In this document: positions 23,700-35,500 of the stretch, piece after piece
Layout: each line of letters starts with the position of its first letter
Numbering within the stretch: the first letter of the stretch is position 1
DNA from: Siphonodentalium dalli
Lineage: Eukaryota; Mollusca; Scaphopoda; Gadilida; Siphonodentaliidae
Assembly: GCA_032622095.1 (NCBI GenBank)
Contig: CP136069.1
Span: 86,882,958-86,946,957 of the forward strand
DNA: 64,000 nucleotides
Direction of reading: 5' to 3'
Notes under the pieces: generated by a model
What the model saw: the letters and a program-made list of their open reading frames with translations, nothing else
Told to the model about the DNA's origin: nothing
Databases searched by the model: none
Made by a program: the position numbers and the translations under genes

Positions 23700-25530
23700 A
23701 AATTTCCAATTAATGTTGTGTCAGGAATGAAGTCACCAAATGTTGAAAAACTTTTATCAAAGTTGGGGGTGGGTGAGGCAACCCATCCATGTTGTCCTTT
23801 GGATGACCCTATAGATGTGAGCCGTCGATCCAATTTTGTTCTGAATTCGTTAAAAAACATAGCCGTCAGCAGCCATCTTGAATTTAAAGATACTCAATCC
23901 GATAAAACTCCTCTCAATTACTATTTCAATGGCTTCGGGGGTCAAAAATATTTGATTCGAGTCGAGGAAGTCACCCATCAAAGCTCAGATTTGTTAGATA
24001 TCGATTTTAGAAATCTATTATTTTTCATTATCGGGAATACTATCTGGCCCAGAACTCAGTCAAAATTGTGTTAAAATTTACACTTGATTTTAGAGTTATC
24101 CATCCTTGTCTGTTTGAATAGATTTGGATTACACATCCAGAGCAGATTACGGCAGTTATTAGTACTCATCTACTCATGGGTTCCTCGACTCGAATCAAAT
24201 ATTTTTTTACCCCCAAAGCCAAAGAAATAGTAATATAGGACCCTCTGATCGGATTGTTGTTGTTGGAATCTGTTGAGATGGGGACCCTCTTTACGGATTG
24301 AGTACCTTTAAATCCATCGTCCACCCTTCAGCCCTCATTTCTTGGAGAACTGTTTTTTTTTTATATATAAATTTACAGGTATGTTTAGGATCACCTCTAG
24401 ATGGGAGTTTTTTTCTCCAATGTTTATTAAAAAACATGACCGCCAGCGGCTATCTTGGATTTTGCTCTTTGAGACCATTTTACAGATAACCATTTTGACT
24501 GTTGCATTGTGGGCCAGAAAGTATCCAAACAAAGCCATGTGCTTTGCAGCCGCATGCATTTACTATGGGGGATTTAGGGTGGGTCTATAAAACTAATTAT
24601 AACTTTGGTATCTGTCATAGTTTACGCGAGAAATTTTAAACATATATCAGGGACATGTACCCCTTCTAGAATGTTCAAAAACATTTCCAGTTGCTTGTCG
24701 TATTTTAATTGATTTTATGCGATGAAATAATGCGAAAATTCAGAAAATTGCACTAATCTCTCAATATTTTGCGGTTTTAGTAAACGCCTGATAAAAGTCG
24801 TTCTATTGGGAATTTTTACACCAAATTTTCAGAGAATATAGAGTAAACACAGTACTATCGGAATATCATAAAGGAGTTCTGGGCATTTGGTATTAATTAA
24901 CCCTCAGACTGCCGAAGCTGCCGTCAATAAATTCGCTTTTTCGTGTTCCACGAAAATGAAACTTGTTGTTTAAAGGTCCCATTTTCGTGTCGAATGGTGA
25001 TAGAATCTCCATTTGTCAAGTTCATGGATAAATTACATCACACTTAATCGGCTTATGTCTGCGGCCATAATCCTGTGTTTTTATAACAATTTATTTGAGA
25101 CAAACTGTTGCGCGCATACGTATAGCAGTCGGTGCTTATCAGTTGAAGTTAATAATCGCGAAGCCTGTGTAACAAATGTTACACCGTTCAGACCACATCC
25201 CCCATCAGATCGTCACCAAACTTCATGTGGATTATGGGCATGTTCGGGTCGCCTTTATATGGGAGCTATCGAATTATTTTGAAAAGCATGTCAGACAGCG
25301 GCCATATTGGAATTCACTTTTTAATCCACCGGCAGCCCTCTGTTATTATTGGACTCAAGTTGAGAAATCTTTAGAAATTTACAGCCATATTTACGATCAC
25401 ATCTAGATGGGAACTATTTAATTTGAACGATTTCCGATGAAAGACATGGCCGTTGGCAGCCATCTTGGATTTTACTCTTCGCACCACTAAATCATTGGGG
25501 ACCCTCCTCAAGTTGTGCTACAATGCCATT
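23700..25530 (+). repeat. Degenerate array J, second block
   Basis: Blocks such as AAAAAACATAGCCGTCAGCAG with CATCTTGAATTT, TAGATGGGAGTTTTTTTCTC, and CATCAGATCGTCACCAAACT with TCATGTGG match the 13.28-15.6 kb array. They are interleaved with unrelated DNA (about 24600-25160). No gene is seen. Confidence 0.5.
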
Positions 25531-25899
25531 GAAACGTTAATTTTCCGAAGCTAGAGTGTAAACTATGCCATCCCCGTAATCTTAAATGTGGTGTGAATGA
25601 TCTTTTGGTATCTTAATGCTGGGATGAAGGAGTACATGCTATATGATTTGTTCAGTCATCACAGGCCAGATTAAGACATCTTTCGAATTAAGCCACGTCG
25701 GAGTATTAATAAATATCAACAGAAAGCCACCGTTGAGGCACGTGCACTTGTTTGCTTTAAAATTTTAGTTTCGTTCCGTCCATGTTTCAATTTTACCTGG
25801 TGGTGGTATGCCATCATCTCTCTCGCCATTGGAGGGAATGTTTCTTATGTTAAATTATAGGATTTTAAGTATCCCACTCATCGGTATATCATGTTTTAA

Positions 25900-26143
25900 C
25901 CCTTCCATGACTGGAACTTCCTGAAATTTTGCGAAACCTCCCTGTGCCAATGCATTCTCTTGTATATGCGAGTCTATATAGGGAGCCACGCATTTATAAG
26001 AGAATATATTGGCCTATCAATATTAAACCTCGACTTTATAAGCCATTGTATTCTCTTATATATGCGAGGCTCGCATATATAAGAAAATGCACTGGCACAG
26101 GATCTTTAGTGCTGCACCAGCGCAACTCCCGTCACTGAAAGGG
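25900..26143. mobile_element. TTAA-type MITE family A, copy 5
   Basis: TTAA lies at 25896-25899 and 26144-26147. The ends are CCCTTCCATGACTGGAACTT and CAACTCCCGTCACTGAAAGGG (near-complement). Two CTCTTATATATGCGAG-type palindromes are present, the second nearly loopless. Confidence 0.8.
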
Positions 26144-26340
26144 TTAAAGGTTTTTAGTATATGCTCATGATACAACATCATGAAGTTAACAATATCCACA
26201 TCTAACAGGTTTGTCCATTCATTTCTTCTGAAGTTATGTCGCCTAGAGTCATGTCCGCCATTCTTATATAAATCGGATGAGAATGATTTTTGATATAGCA
26301 TGATACCAAAATTGCTTCACCGTCTTTCAACTATATAGTG

Positions 26341-26540
26341 AGAACCATTCTTTCAACTATAGTGACGATGGCAGGTATGAGTCTATTACTTTACAGAATA
26401 ATTCACGTATTATACTTGCCTTATTCTGCATTACCCTATCATTACTTTCAAAATGAATAGTATTCACATTAATTACCATTATTCTAAAAAGTAATGCATC
26501 AAGATTGTCATTTGAGTTGTGTCATCATTGATCGGTCAAG
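26341..26540 (+). repeat. Direct repeat pair, left copy
   Basis: It begins AGAACCATTCTTTCAACTAT and ends CATTTGAGTTGTGTCATC plus GATCGG. It is closely related to 27265-27447 on the same strand, about 0.92 kb away. The two could be decayed long terminal repeats or a local duplication. No primer-binding site or coding content supports the former. Confidence 0.65.
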
Positions 26541-27264
26541 TTTGGTATATGATACCAAAATTGATTCCCCGGCTGTTTATTCCACTGATGTAGTATCATT
26601 CAATGGCCAAGCTATACGCGGGGGACATAAACTGTTAGTAAATGACCGTTGGTTATCCAGCCAAACTGATTCCCAACAAATACGTCGCCGTGACCCAACG
26701 TATACAACACGTTTGGTAGGACTCCCAAGGGATGAAACGGATACTCAGCCGAGAGACTACACTATCTGACTTTGCCGTCTATATCCCGCGTTATCCTTAT
26801 AGACTATGACATCCACTGTCCATTAATTGATTATTTACTTTCGCCGTTTAAACGATATTAGTTATCATACAACCATCACGAACTCTCATCGATCTCTGCG
26901 ATTTCATTTCCGGTGCAGAGAAATTTAGCAAATCGTTGATTGAAAGCTCACAGCTAATACATCTACTTACGTCTCATGTCGTGTGGTCTGAGTCCCTAAT
27001 TCAAACAGATATTGTGGATCCCCGACATCTCTTATCGTGGATTATCCACGTAAGTGCCACACCACATCGCCGATGTCTCGTCTGTCCATATTGTCTCTAC
27101 ACTCTCACTAGTTGAACAATGTTTGATTATATCTTCCGATGTCGACATCACTACGTGCCGACTATAACATATCAAATTCCGTTGATTTCAAATTACTTCG
27201 TTTTTTTTGTTTGTTGGTACTTTCAGTTTTGGACCAAGAACAAGTCTTTTAACTGTAGTGATCG
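26541..27264. other. Sequence between the direct repeats
   Basis: A 91-codon frame overlaps the left repeat (26494-26769). There is no reverse transcriptase, gag or transposase signature. Confidence 0.35.
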
Positions 27265-27447
27265 AGAACCAGTCTTTCAACTATAGTGACGTTGGTAGAG
27301 ATGAGTCCACTACTTTGCAAAGTAACGCCTTACCTTATTCTGCATTACCACTATCATTACTTTCAAAATAAGTAGTATTCACTTTACCATTATTTTCTAA
27401 AAATAATGCATTAATATTGTCATTTGAGTTGTGTCAGCGTCGATCGG
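27265..27447 (+). repeat. Direct repeat pair, right copy
   Basis: It matches 26341-26540 block for block (TTTCAACTATAGTGACG, TTATTCTGCATTACC, TCATTACTTTCAAAAT, CATTTGAGTTGTGTCA) with substitutions and small gaps. Confidence 0.65.
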
Positions 27448-27499
27448 ACAAAGTAAACACTGGCTAGAACGTAAATACATTTTTTTTATGAACATTTAC

Positions 27500-27812
27500 G
27501 GATTAAATTTACTATTGCACAATAGACTGGTTCTTGCCCCAAAAACGTGCCAGACCCTCCAGCCGCCAGATTCGTAGAGTAATTAGCTCCTGTCACTGTC
27601 AGATCACTGGTCTTGAAATTCATGAGGATGCAAAGCGAATAATCAACTTTGACGTGTAGAGTCAACAGTTTGTCGGTTTCTCTTGTTGTCGATAATTCTG
27701 CATGAACTCTGATGAACTGCATATAAACATGGGCGTGACTATATCTAGGGGGTCTTTGTTGTGATATTGAACTTGAAAGTTTCTCATACACCCCTTGTAG
27801 ACCATTATTAAC
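27500..27812 (-). CDS. Candidate internal exon, unrecognised
   Basis: On the minus strand an acceptor (GATGTTTCCCAG, AG at 27813-27814) opens a frame that runs about 110 codons to a stop at 27486-27488. A possible weak donor GTAAAT begins at 27499. The peptide includes VYEKLSSSISQQRPPRYSH, then AELSTTRETDKLLTLHVKVD and GGSGTFLGQEPVYCAIV. The composition is protein-like and the frame is long for this AT-rich DNA. I do not recognise it, see no partner exons, and the donor is poor. It could be a single exon of an unidentified gene, a relic of a mobile element, or chance. Confidence 0.3.
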
Positions 27813-27814
27813 CT

Positions 27815-28160
27815 GGGAAACATCAAAAGTTTTTAGGAATAATTATTAGAATCTTGATCAATGACCGATATTTCGTGTATTAGATATTGGTTGAGAACTC
27901 AAAACTATCAGAATGCTCTCAATCTAGTTTCCGTCTGATATTTCCAACTGGCGTGAGTTAGGGATGGAATTTCCAACAGTTGAAAGTTGGGGGAAGGGTG
28001 GGGATGATACACTCAACCTCGTCCTCGCCCTGTATATATGGGTGATTCCAGGTGGCACGTGGGTTGAGTTAAGATTTCCAACAGTTGGAAATCAATTCTT
28101 GCTAGAAACAACTTACAGCATTTGGAAATTTTAGACCGAAAATAGGTTGAGAGTGTTCTG
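27815..28160. other. Spacer with GATTTCCAACAGTTGGAAA-like repeats
   Basis: Phrases such as ATTTCCAACAGTTGAAAGTT recur three times. They resemble the interior of the hAT-like element at 56763-57929, suggesting a decayed relative. Confidence 0.45.
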
Positions 28161-28164
28161 TTAA

Positions 28165-28385
28165 CCTTCTCTGCTACATGGAATCTCTGGTTAATTTATA
28201 AAAAGTATATACTGGAATGGTCTATTATTTATTTGGAGTGGGTTCAGGAAATATGAGCAGACGACAGACAGACGAAACGATAATAAATTTTCTGAAGAAT
28301 TCAAGATAATCTTTGGTGGGAAATGTTGAGATAATTTCAACAAACGACCTATGTTGCTATTATTATCTCAACATTTCCCAATTAT
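28165..28385 (-). mobile_element. TTAA-type MITE family B, copy 4 (reversed, partial)
   Basis: TTAA at 28161-28164 is followed by CCTTCTCTGCTACATGGAAT. The interior (GGTCTATTATTTATTTGGAG, CAGACGACAGACAGACGAAA) and the hairpin around CAACAAACGACC match copy 3. The right terminus is lost, so the end is approximate. Confidence 0.6.
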
Positions 28386-28885
28386 GGAGGTTTGTGAAAC
28401 AGAAATTTCCCTGAGTTAGGAAATTATAATTAGTTCAGAAGGGGGGGGGGGGTACAACGACATTCGCCACAGATGGGATGCCACGTCCCTGACAACAGGA
28501 AGTGGATAATTTTTAAGATCTATAAATATAATATAATTTTGAAGCTATTGTCGTTTTGTTGTAGCTATGGTTGCCATATCTGTTCTACATGCACATGAAC
28601 GGACCCTGATGGAACGAACAGATTGAAACAGATGATGCAAGCGACATATAGTATATAGATATGTATTTATGCAATACAAGAAACAATTAAGGTTTTTGGT
28701 AATCAAGAAACATAAAATCTATCGTCCTACGAAAGATGAGGTCATGTCCGCGTCCAATATGGCGTAAAAACCTAAAAAATATATACGTTTGCTGAGCGAC
28801 TAAAAACGCAAATATTGACCCGCCACGATTGAATTTCCTTTGCCATTCGACAGTCGTATACACATGGTCATGTGCCCTATCACGA
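28386..28885. other. Downstream flank / 3' UTR of the receptor gene
   Basis: It lies 3' of the receptor stop codon on the minus strand. A G12 run lies at about 28441-28452. I could not identify a convincing poly(A) signal on the minus strand. Part of this is presumably the 3' UTR. Confidence 0.35.
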
Positions 28886-29548
28886 TTATCTCCCTTCTCC
28901 CGTCAGAGGGCAGTGTAAGCCATCTGAACAATGATGAAAATCGGGCGGGGAACTCAACATCCGTCTTAGTCTCCTGAAAGATGATTTCATAAGTTCTATG
29001 GATTCTTCTCTGTTTCCTCGTCGGAGCGCTGTGTCGTCAACACTCCGGAAATCGTTCGTGAAACAGAACACCGTTGCTGTGTTACCATTGAGAAACACAT
29101 CAGAGGAGTCACTATCCGACCCGATGGGTGACTTTATTCCCGAACTTGAATCAATCTGGGAAGCAAGGACTCCATACTCGATGATTGCACTCTCGTGGAT
29201 GTCTCGTTGTATCGCGTGGGTGAGACTACAACTGTCATCGCTCACGCGAACTTGGTTGTTGTTGTCCGCGATTTGTTGTTGACATATTACACAAGCTGTT
29301 CGAAGATGCGGCCTTCCGCGTATGCTTTCGTGTCGATATTTCGGCATCGACGACATCAAACTGCGGTTATATCGCCGATGTCTGGACATCAATGTTTTTA
29401 TGAATTTGATAATTTTATCGACCAAAGATTTCCGTAGAAGGATGTAGAGCCATGGATCGAGAATCTGGTTTATGCTTGCCATCCGGACACCAAGCAGATC
29501 GGCCGTGTTATTTCTCTCGCTCACAATCTGGTTCTTCAAGATATTCAC
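28886..29548 (-). CDS. EP4-like receptor, exon 2 (TM7 and cytoplasmic tail)
   Basis: It starts directly after the acceptor TTCTTCTGTTTTCAG (AG at 29550-29549) with GTG AAT ATC, in phase 0 with exon 1, so the loop reads TLN-VNILKNQ. It encodes TM7 with the conserved Arg and DPWLYILLRK. A tail of about 180 residues follows, with basic helix-8-like sequence (KIIKFIKTLMSRHRR), a CVIC pair, Ser/Asp-rich stretches (GSDSDSSDVF) and the stop at 28888-28886. The long Ser/Thr-rich tail resembles EP4 more than the short-tailed EP2, and suggests phosphorylation-dependent desensitisation (inference). Confidence 0.9.
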   Translation of the reverse strand: MNILKNQIVSERNNTADLLGVRMASINQILDPWLYILLRKSLVDKIIKFIKTLMSRHRRYNRSLMSSMPKYRHESIRGRPHLRTACVICQQQIADNNNQVRVSDDSCSLTHAIQRDIHESAIIEYGVLASQIDSSSGIKSPIGSDSDSSDVFLNGNTATVFCFTNDFRSVDDTALRRGNREESIELMKSSFRRLRRMLSSPPDFHHCSDGLHCPLTGEGR

Positions 29549-32500
29549 CTGAAAACAGAAGAATTAATAAACATTATTGGCAATGAAAACTTAATTTTTC
29601 CTATATATTAGGTACTCTGTGTAATCGAAAGCATATTTTCACGAAATGGGTGACAATTTCAGTACTTCCAAGCCATTGTATCAAATATGATGGACGCATC
29701 GATGTTCCAGTGAAACGGATCGTAACTTGATTTGCATGGCTATATATATATAGCGAGTGCATGGTACAGTCATTCATAGCATTGCAGTCCATTGCATGTG
29801 TATAAACATGCACTTGGTGACATGGCTATTCTATGCTTGGCTTCGCGGCGGCCGGGTGGTCCTCTCGGGGGTCGTTCGTCGTCGCGAGGCTCGAGCAGAA
29901 CCATTCACTTTGGTTCGCCTATATATATCCTGATCTGCATATATGACGTCACAATTGTTTAAAGATATAATGCGAAAGCGAAAACAGATCGCGGAAGGGG
30001 GGGGGGGATGTTGCACAGTATAGAAAGTTTCCGACACAGAAAACTGTTGTCATAATTTACCGAGGCCATTTAGGAGGCCAACCTAAATCGGTCAACGTGC
30101 AACCTCCCATCACCATCAGCAACAACCATCATGGCCACGAGATGCCTCACAGCCTCACAAGTCGGAAGCCGAGAGGTAGCATATATATTGGGGTTCGCAA
30201 CCTGATCAGGGTACTCTGACAAAAGTCAGAACTCGGTCAGATAGCAAGTTTGTCAGGCTGAAAAGCCTCATTCCAGATCACCGAATAAAGACCAGAACGC
30301 AAAATGCCGACTTCTCCCATTACATCATTTGCCCAGGTATGTTGTCGTGGGTACAACACGCTGTCCGATCGAGCGCTGACAATGTTAGAGACCTTTCGAA
30401 TCCTTACCATTACGAATAGTCGTAAAATATCCGTGTATGGCCAAAAAGTCCTTTCGCAAAACGACTATACGGATAAGAGTTTTGACGAAAACGCACCTTC
30501 ATTATTTTTACAAATCAAAGCGCGTGTTTGGTATTCAGTCCATAAAAATTCACAGTCTTGTCGTCTCATTTCCAACAATACGATAATTATTATCGGTGTA
30601 TTGCCAATAATACGACCAATCACAACGTATACGACCGGCGATTCTCGTGATATATTGTGGCAATACAGGTATAAATTCCAGGTCATGTATGGTGGAAATT
30701 CAGTTCGTTGTTTGCTGATATGAAATCAACCACGACGCCATCATTACAAGCCCCTTCAAGTCCGCGATTTGATTTGAATGCGATTTCTGTTTCACAGACC
30801 GATCACCTCTTTGAATTTATGAAAAGCCACAAACGGTTGATGCATATGTGCTCGTTAATGGGCATCACTTCTAATTTGGTCCTATCAAATCGAACCAAAG
30901 TCGACGCTGCGTGCACCATCCTGAAACGTTTTCGCCACCCAAATAGATAAACAAAAATTGGCGACTGGCTTCATTGTGTACTTCAAGCTTGACGATTACT
31001 GCGAGGATTTGTGTCGTATGCAGCCAGAGATGCCTATATATCCGTTGAGAATAGCGATCTTATTCGCGGGAAGCTCGTGATTGACGACAACGAGTATACA
31101 GTGATTGCCAATCTAAACAACACACTGGGGTCGCAGCTCATTATGTAACTAGACGATTTACATGAGATATATTGACAGTTTTGAACTGAATTGAGTGATA
31201 TATTGCAGAAATTAAATTTCAGCTGTTATTTGAGCTTATTAGAAACCACGACATCGTAACCGTTCTTACGGATAGTAAAATACGACAACGATTAGAAAGT
31301 ACACAAATATATATATTGGTGACGTATTACCCTATCCGTATCCCTAATCGTAAACGTGAGTTTTGCGAAAGTTCTCTAATAGCTGACCAGTGTACATGCA
31401 TCGGTATGTGCACGTAAATGAATGCTACTGGATTCATCACAAGGTTATAAAGTTACTCGGCATTGGTAGCGCCTGGGACTCCACATAATCTTCCAAAATT
31501 TCAAAAACTTCCAGAATTTCCAAAACTTCCAAAATTTCAAAAATTTCAAAAACTTCCAGAATTTCCAAAACTTCCAAAATTTCAAAAACTTCCAAAATTT
31601 ACAAAATTTACAAAATTTACAAAATTTCCAAAATTTCCAAAACTCCAAAAATTTCCAAAATTTCCAAAACTTCAAAAATTTCCAAAACTTCCAAAATTTC
31701 CAAAATTTCAAAAACTTCCAAAATTTCAATATAATGAAGATGACGAGCAACCAATTTTCGACTGGCCTGAGGCATTACGTTATGGAATGAATAACGACAG
31801 CGGATCAGAATGCATACATATAGTACGTCACTTGGACATTTTATCAGTTTATCACGTGATCACTAAATGTGGCAATCGGGTATCCACCGATGCCTGCAAT
31901 GTATTATTTATAATTATTGGACTCATTGATCTCACGTAAATAATACTCTTAGTTGTTCCAATAAAATAGTTATCAAATTCGATCACCAATAGATTTGACT
32001 GTGGAATGTAATGACCTTTAACTTATTTATTGATCTAAAGGGACACTCATTATGAATGAATGTTAACAATACAAGCGCACGAATGAAGAGCGTTGAACAT
32101 ATACGAAATTACTACACGTATGAATTGAACCTTGAAATTTATATTTCACATCTTACCAACAACAGCTACAGACATAATCATAGTATTATACTGTCTTGCA
32201 TGTACACACGCTATGACATCATTAAAGGCGGACAATCCACTCACGGTGTGACAACAGATACGGACATAGGCATAGTGTTATACAGTCTTCTATGTACCCA
32301 CGCTATGACACCATTAACGTACATTGGATGTTAGGTCTATGACTCTTGAGTATGCACCAATCAATGAGCAAATGAGCAAAAAAATGAGCAAATGAGCAAA
32401 AAAATGAGCAAATGAGCAAGAAAATGAGCAAATGAGCAAGAAAATGAGCAAATGAGCAAGAAAATGAGTAAATGAGCAATAAAAATGAGCAAATGAGCAA

Positions 32501-35500
32501 AAAAATGAGCAAGAAAATGAGCAAATGAGCAAGAAAATGAGCAAATGAGCAATAAAAATGAGCAAGAAAATGAGCAAATGAGCAAAAAAATGAGCAAATG
32601 AGCAAAAAAATTAGCAAATGAGCAAAAAAATGAGCAAATGGGCAATAAAAATGAGCTCATTTGCTCATTTTTTTGCTCATTTGCTCATTTTTATTGCTCA
32701 TTTTTTTTGCTCATTTGCTCATTTTTTTGCTCATTTGCTCATTTTTTTGCTCATTTGCTCATTTTCTTGCTCATTTGCTCATTTTTATTGCTCATTTGCT
32801 CATTTTCTTGCTCATTTGCTCATTTTCTTGCTCATTTGCTCATTTTTTTGCTCATTTGCTCATTTTTATTGCTCATTTACTCATTTTCTTGCTCATTTGC
32901 TCATTTTTTTGCTCATTTGCTCATTTTTTTGCTCATTTGCTCATTTTTATTGCTCATTTGCTCATTTTTATTGCTCATTTGCTCATTTTTATTGCTCATT
33001 TGCTCATTTTTTTTGCTCGTTTGCTCATTTTTTTGCTCATTTGCTCATTTGTTTGCTCATTTGCTCATTTTTATTGCTCATTTGCTCATTTTTTTGCTCA
33101 TTTGCTCATTTTTTTTGCTCATTTGCTATTTTTTTTGCTCATTTGCTCATTTTCTTGCTCATTTGCTCATTTTTTGCTCATTTGCTCATTTTTATTGCCC
33201 ATTTGCTCATTTTTTTGCTCATTTGCTCATTTTTTTGCTCATTTGCTCATTTTTTTGCTCATTTGCTCATTTTCTTGCTCATTTTTATTGCTCATTTGCT
33301 CATTTTCTTGCTCATTTGCTCATTTTCTTGCTCATTTGCTCATTTATTTGCTCATTTGCTCATTTTTAACATGTTATAGCGTGTACTGGCAGACTGGTAA
33401 CCACTGCCTGAAGTAATAGGCTTCGTACTAATTGGGAATAATATGGATGGATAGCCCAATTTCACTTCTTTTTTGCTCACGATATCAGTGACGATAAAAT
33501 CTTCGTTACTATGATTAACATTACAAGCTGGTCCACATTAACATGGAAAACAATGTGAAATTGTTCAAGCTGGCCCGGCTGGCCTTCAATTTATTTGTTA
33601 AGATTTTCTGTTTTACGTTGTCAAAAGTCTATTTTATTCCATTATTTATTATATCTTTATTTCCATGTCACATATGGTCAAGTGTGCTTTCATTTTATTA
33701 CTTATTTTCAGCTGAGTTCTGCATAGTTATTCTTATTTTGTTGTATCAGTAGATGGAATCCTGATTAAATTTTATTTTTCCAATAGCGCAGTGTCTAAGT
33801 TCTATCAAGTTGAATTTGGGTTATTGTTGGCCATTGTGCAACTGATCCAACTTCTGATAACCTCTATATGTAGTATAGCATTAGTATTAACTATATATGA
33901 CCTGTTTCTGTTCAAAACACATCAAAATAAGACTCAATAGCAGGAATGGAAAACAATTTTGACATATGGAAAAAACTGTTTTTTTGGACCCAAGAGACAC
34001 ACACCCACCCAATCATACGTGCCTGGATTTTTTTTTCGACCCCTCCCCCCCATGGAAATATGGGATAAAAATGGGTTATTGTTGGCCATTGTGCAACTGA
34101 TCCAACTTCTGATAACCTCTATATGTAGTATAGCATTAGTATTAACTATATATGACCTGTTTCTGTTCAAAACACATCAAAATAAGACTCAATAGCAGGA
34201 ATGGAAAACAATTTTGACATATGGAAAAAACTGTTTTTTTGGACCCAAAAGACACACACCCACCCAATCATACGTGCCTGGATTTTTTTTTCGACCCCCC
34301 CTGGAAATATGGGATAAAATGTTTTACAGGTTTTTGTCAAGTTTTCCAACTTATCTATTTTTGCTTTTTTTTTATCAGATTAAGTTTCCCGTTCCCCCTC
34401 ACACATGTTCTCCAGTGAGATGGTATTGCATTCAAAAGTCCCTGGTAACATGTAAAAGGAGTGCGTAAATTATATTTACAACAAAATTCACCATAGTCCA
34501 GGAATCCTGAGCCATCTTTCATAAGATCATTTATAAAGAATATATTATTCTTTATCCACTCTTTATTAATGAACATATGCCTGTCCACTAATATATGTTT
34601 ATTTAAATGAATCGGTTGGGATAGGATATCTTCCGGGGCTGTGCTGAGATTTTGGTCCAGTAGACTCCAAGCATATAAGACACTTTTCCAAAAAGGGTTC
34701 ACCTTTTCCCCCAAAACATTTAAGGCTTCGGTGTGAAGATGCCAAATTTTATTGCCACCAAATGGCTCTAAATCATCCATGATAATAATTTTCCAGCTTC
34801 CCAGGTTGGATGGATCAAGTAATTGTTTCACCCAGGATATTTCCAAAGCATTTGAGAAAGAATTTACATGGGGAAACTTCAAACCACCATCCTCAATACG
34901 ATTGATAATAACTTTGCGTTTGATTTTATCATTTTTTCCCGACCACAGAAAGCGAAAGAAAGCTTGCTGTTTTTTTTCTGTGGTATCTCTGGATGGGGAG
35001 GTAATAGTGACAGACAATATGTTAGCATAGGAAGTGCTAGGGTCTTTATTACAGTTGTTTTTCCAATGAGAGATAACTGCCTGAATGACCAGTCATTCAG
35101 AAGATTTTCCATTTTTTTGCAATTTTGTCCGGTAGTTGTTTTCAATTTAGTTTTCATTGAACAGATTAAATTCTATACCAAGAACAGTTACAGAGTTTGA
35201 ATGGTTCCATATAACAGGTTCTTCTGTTCGTATGTTTTCAACACAGTCCCGTTTCGATCCAATCCATAATACTTGTGTTTTTTTTCAAAATTAGCCTTTA
35301 GACCTGATATTTGTGAGAATTTTCGAATTGTATTAAACACTTCGTTCAAGGATTGAGAGTCATCCCCAAGGAACAGGGTCATATCATCTGCATATTGTGA
35401 TATTACGAATTCCGATCCATTGATTTGTATACCTTTTATGTCTGGGTTGTGTTTAATTGATGCGCTAAGAGTCTCCACAGCCAGGAAGAACATATACGGT

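Noticed and set aside
28998-29437. Plus-strand frames opposite receptor exon 2
   Set aside because: They lie antisense to a clearly coding exon and have no features of their own.
30030-30305. A solo LTR ending near CACCGAATAAAGACC
   Set aside because: The layout is suggestive, but I found no second copy, no TG...CA termini and no short flanking duplication.
30304-30950. Two plus-strand frames of 139 and 80 codons inside the receptor intron
   Set aside because: No motif, splice context or similarity that I can name. The region could be an old mobile element but nothing confirms it.
32363-33367. CRISPR-like regular repeats
   Set aside because: There are no unique spacers, and the unit is a short drifting minisatellite. 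The window is eukaryotic.
32618-33416. Overlapping hydrophobic open frames of 240-250 codons resembling a membrane protein
   Set aside because: They are open in three frames because the minisatellite unit lacks stop codons. The sequence is a simple repeat, not a gene.
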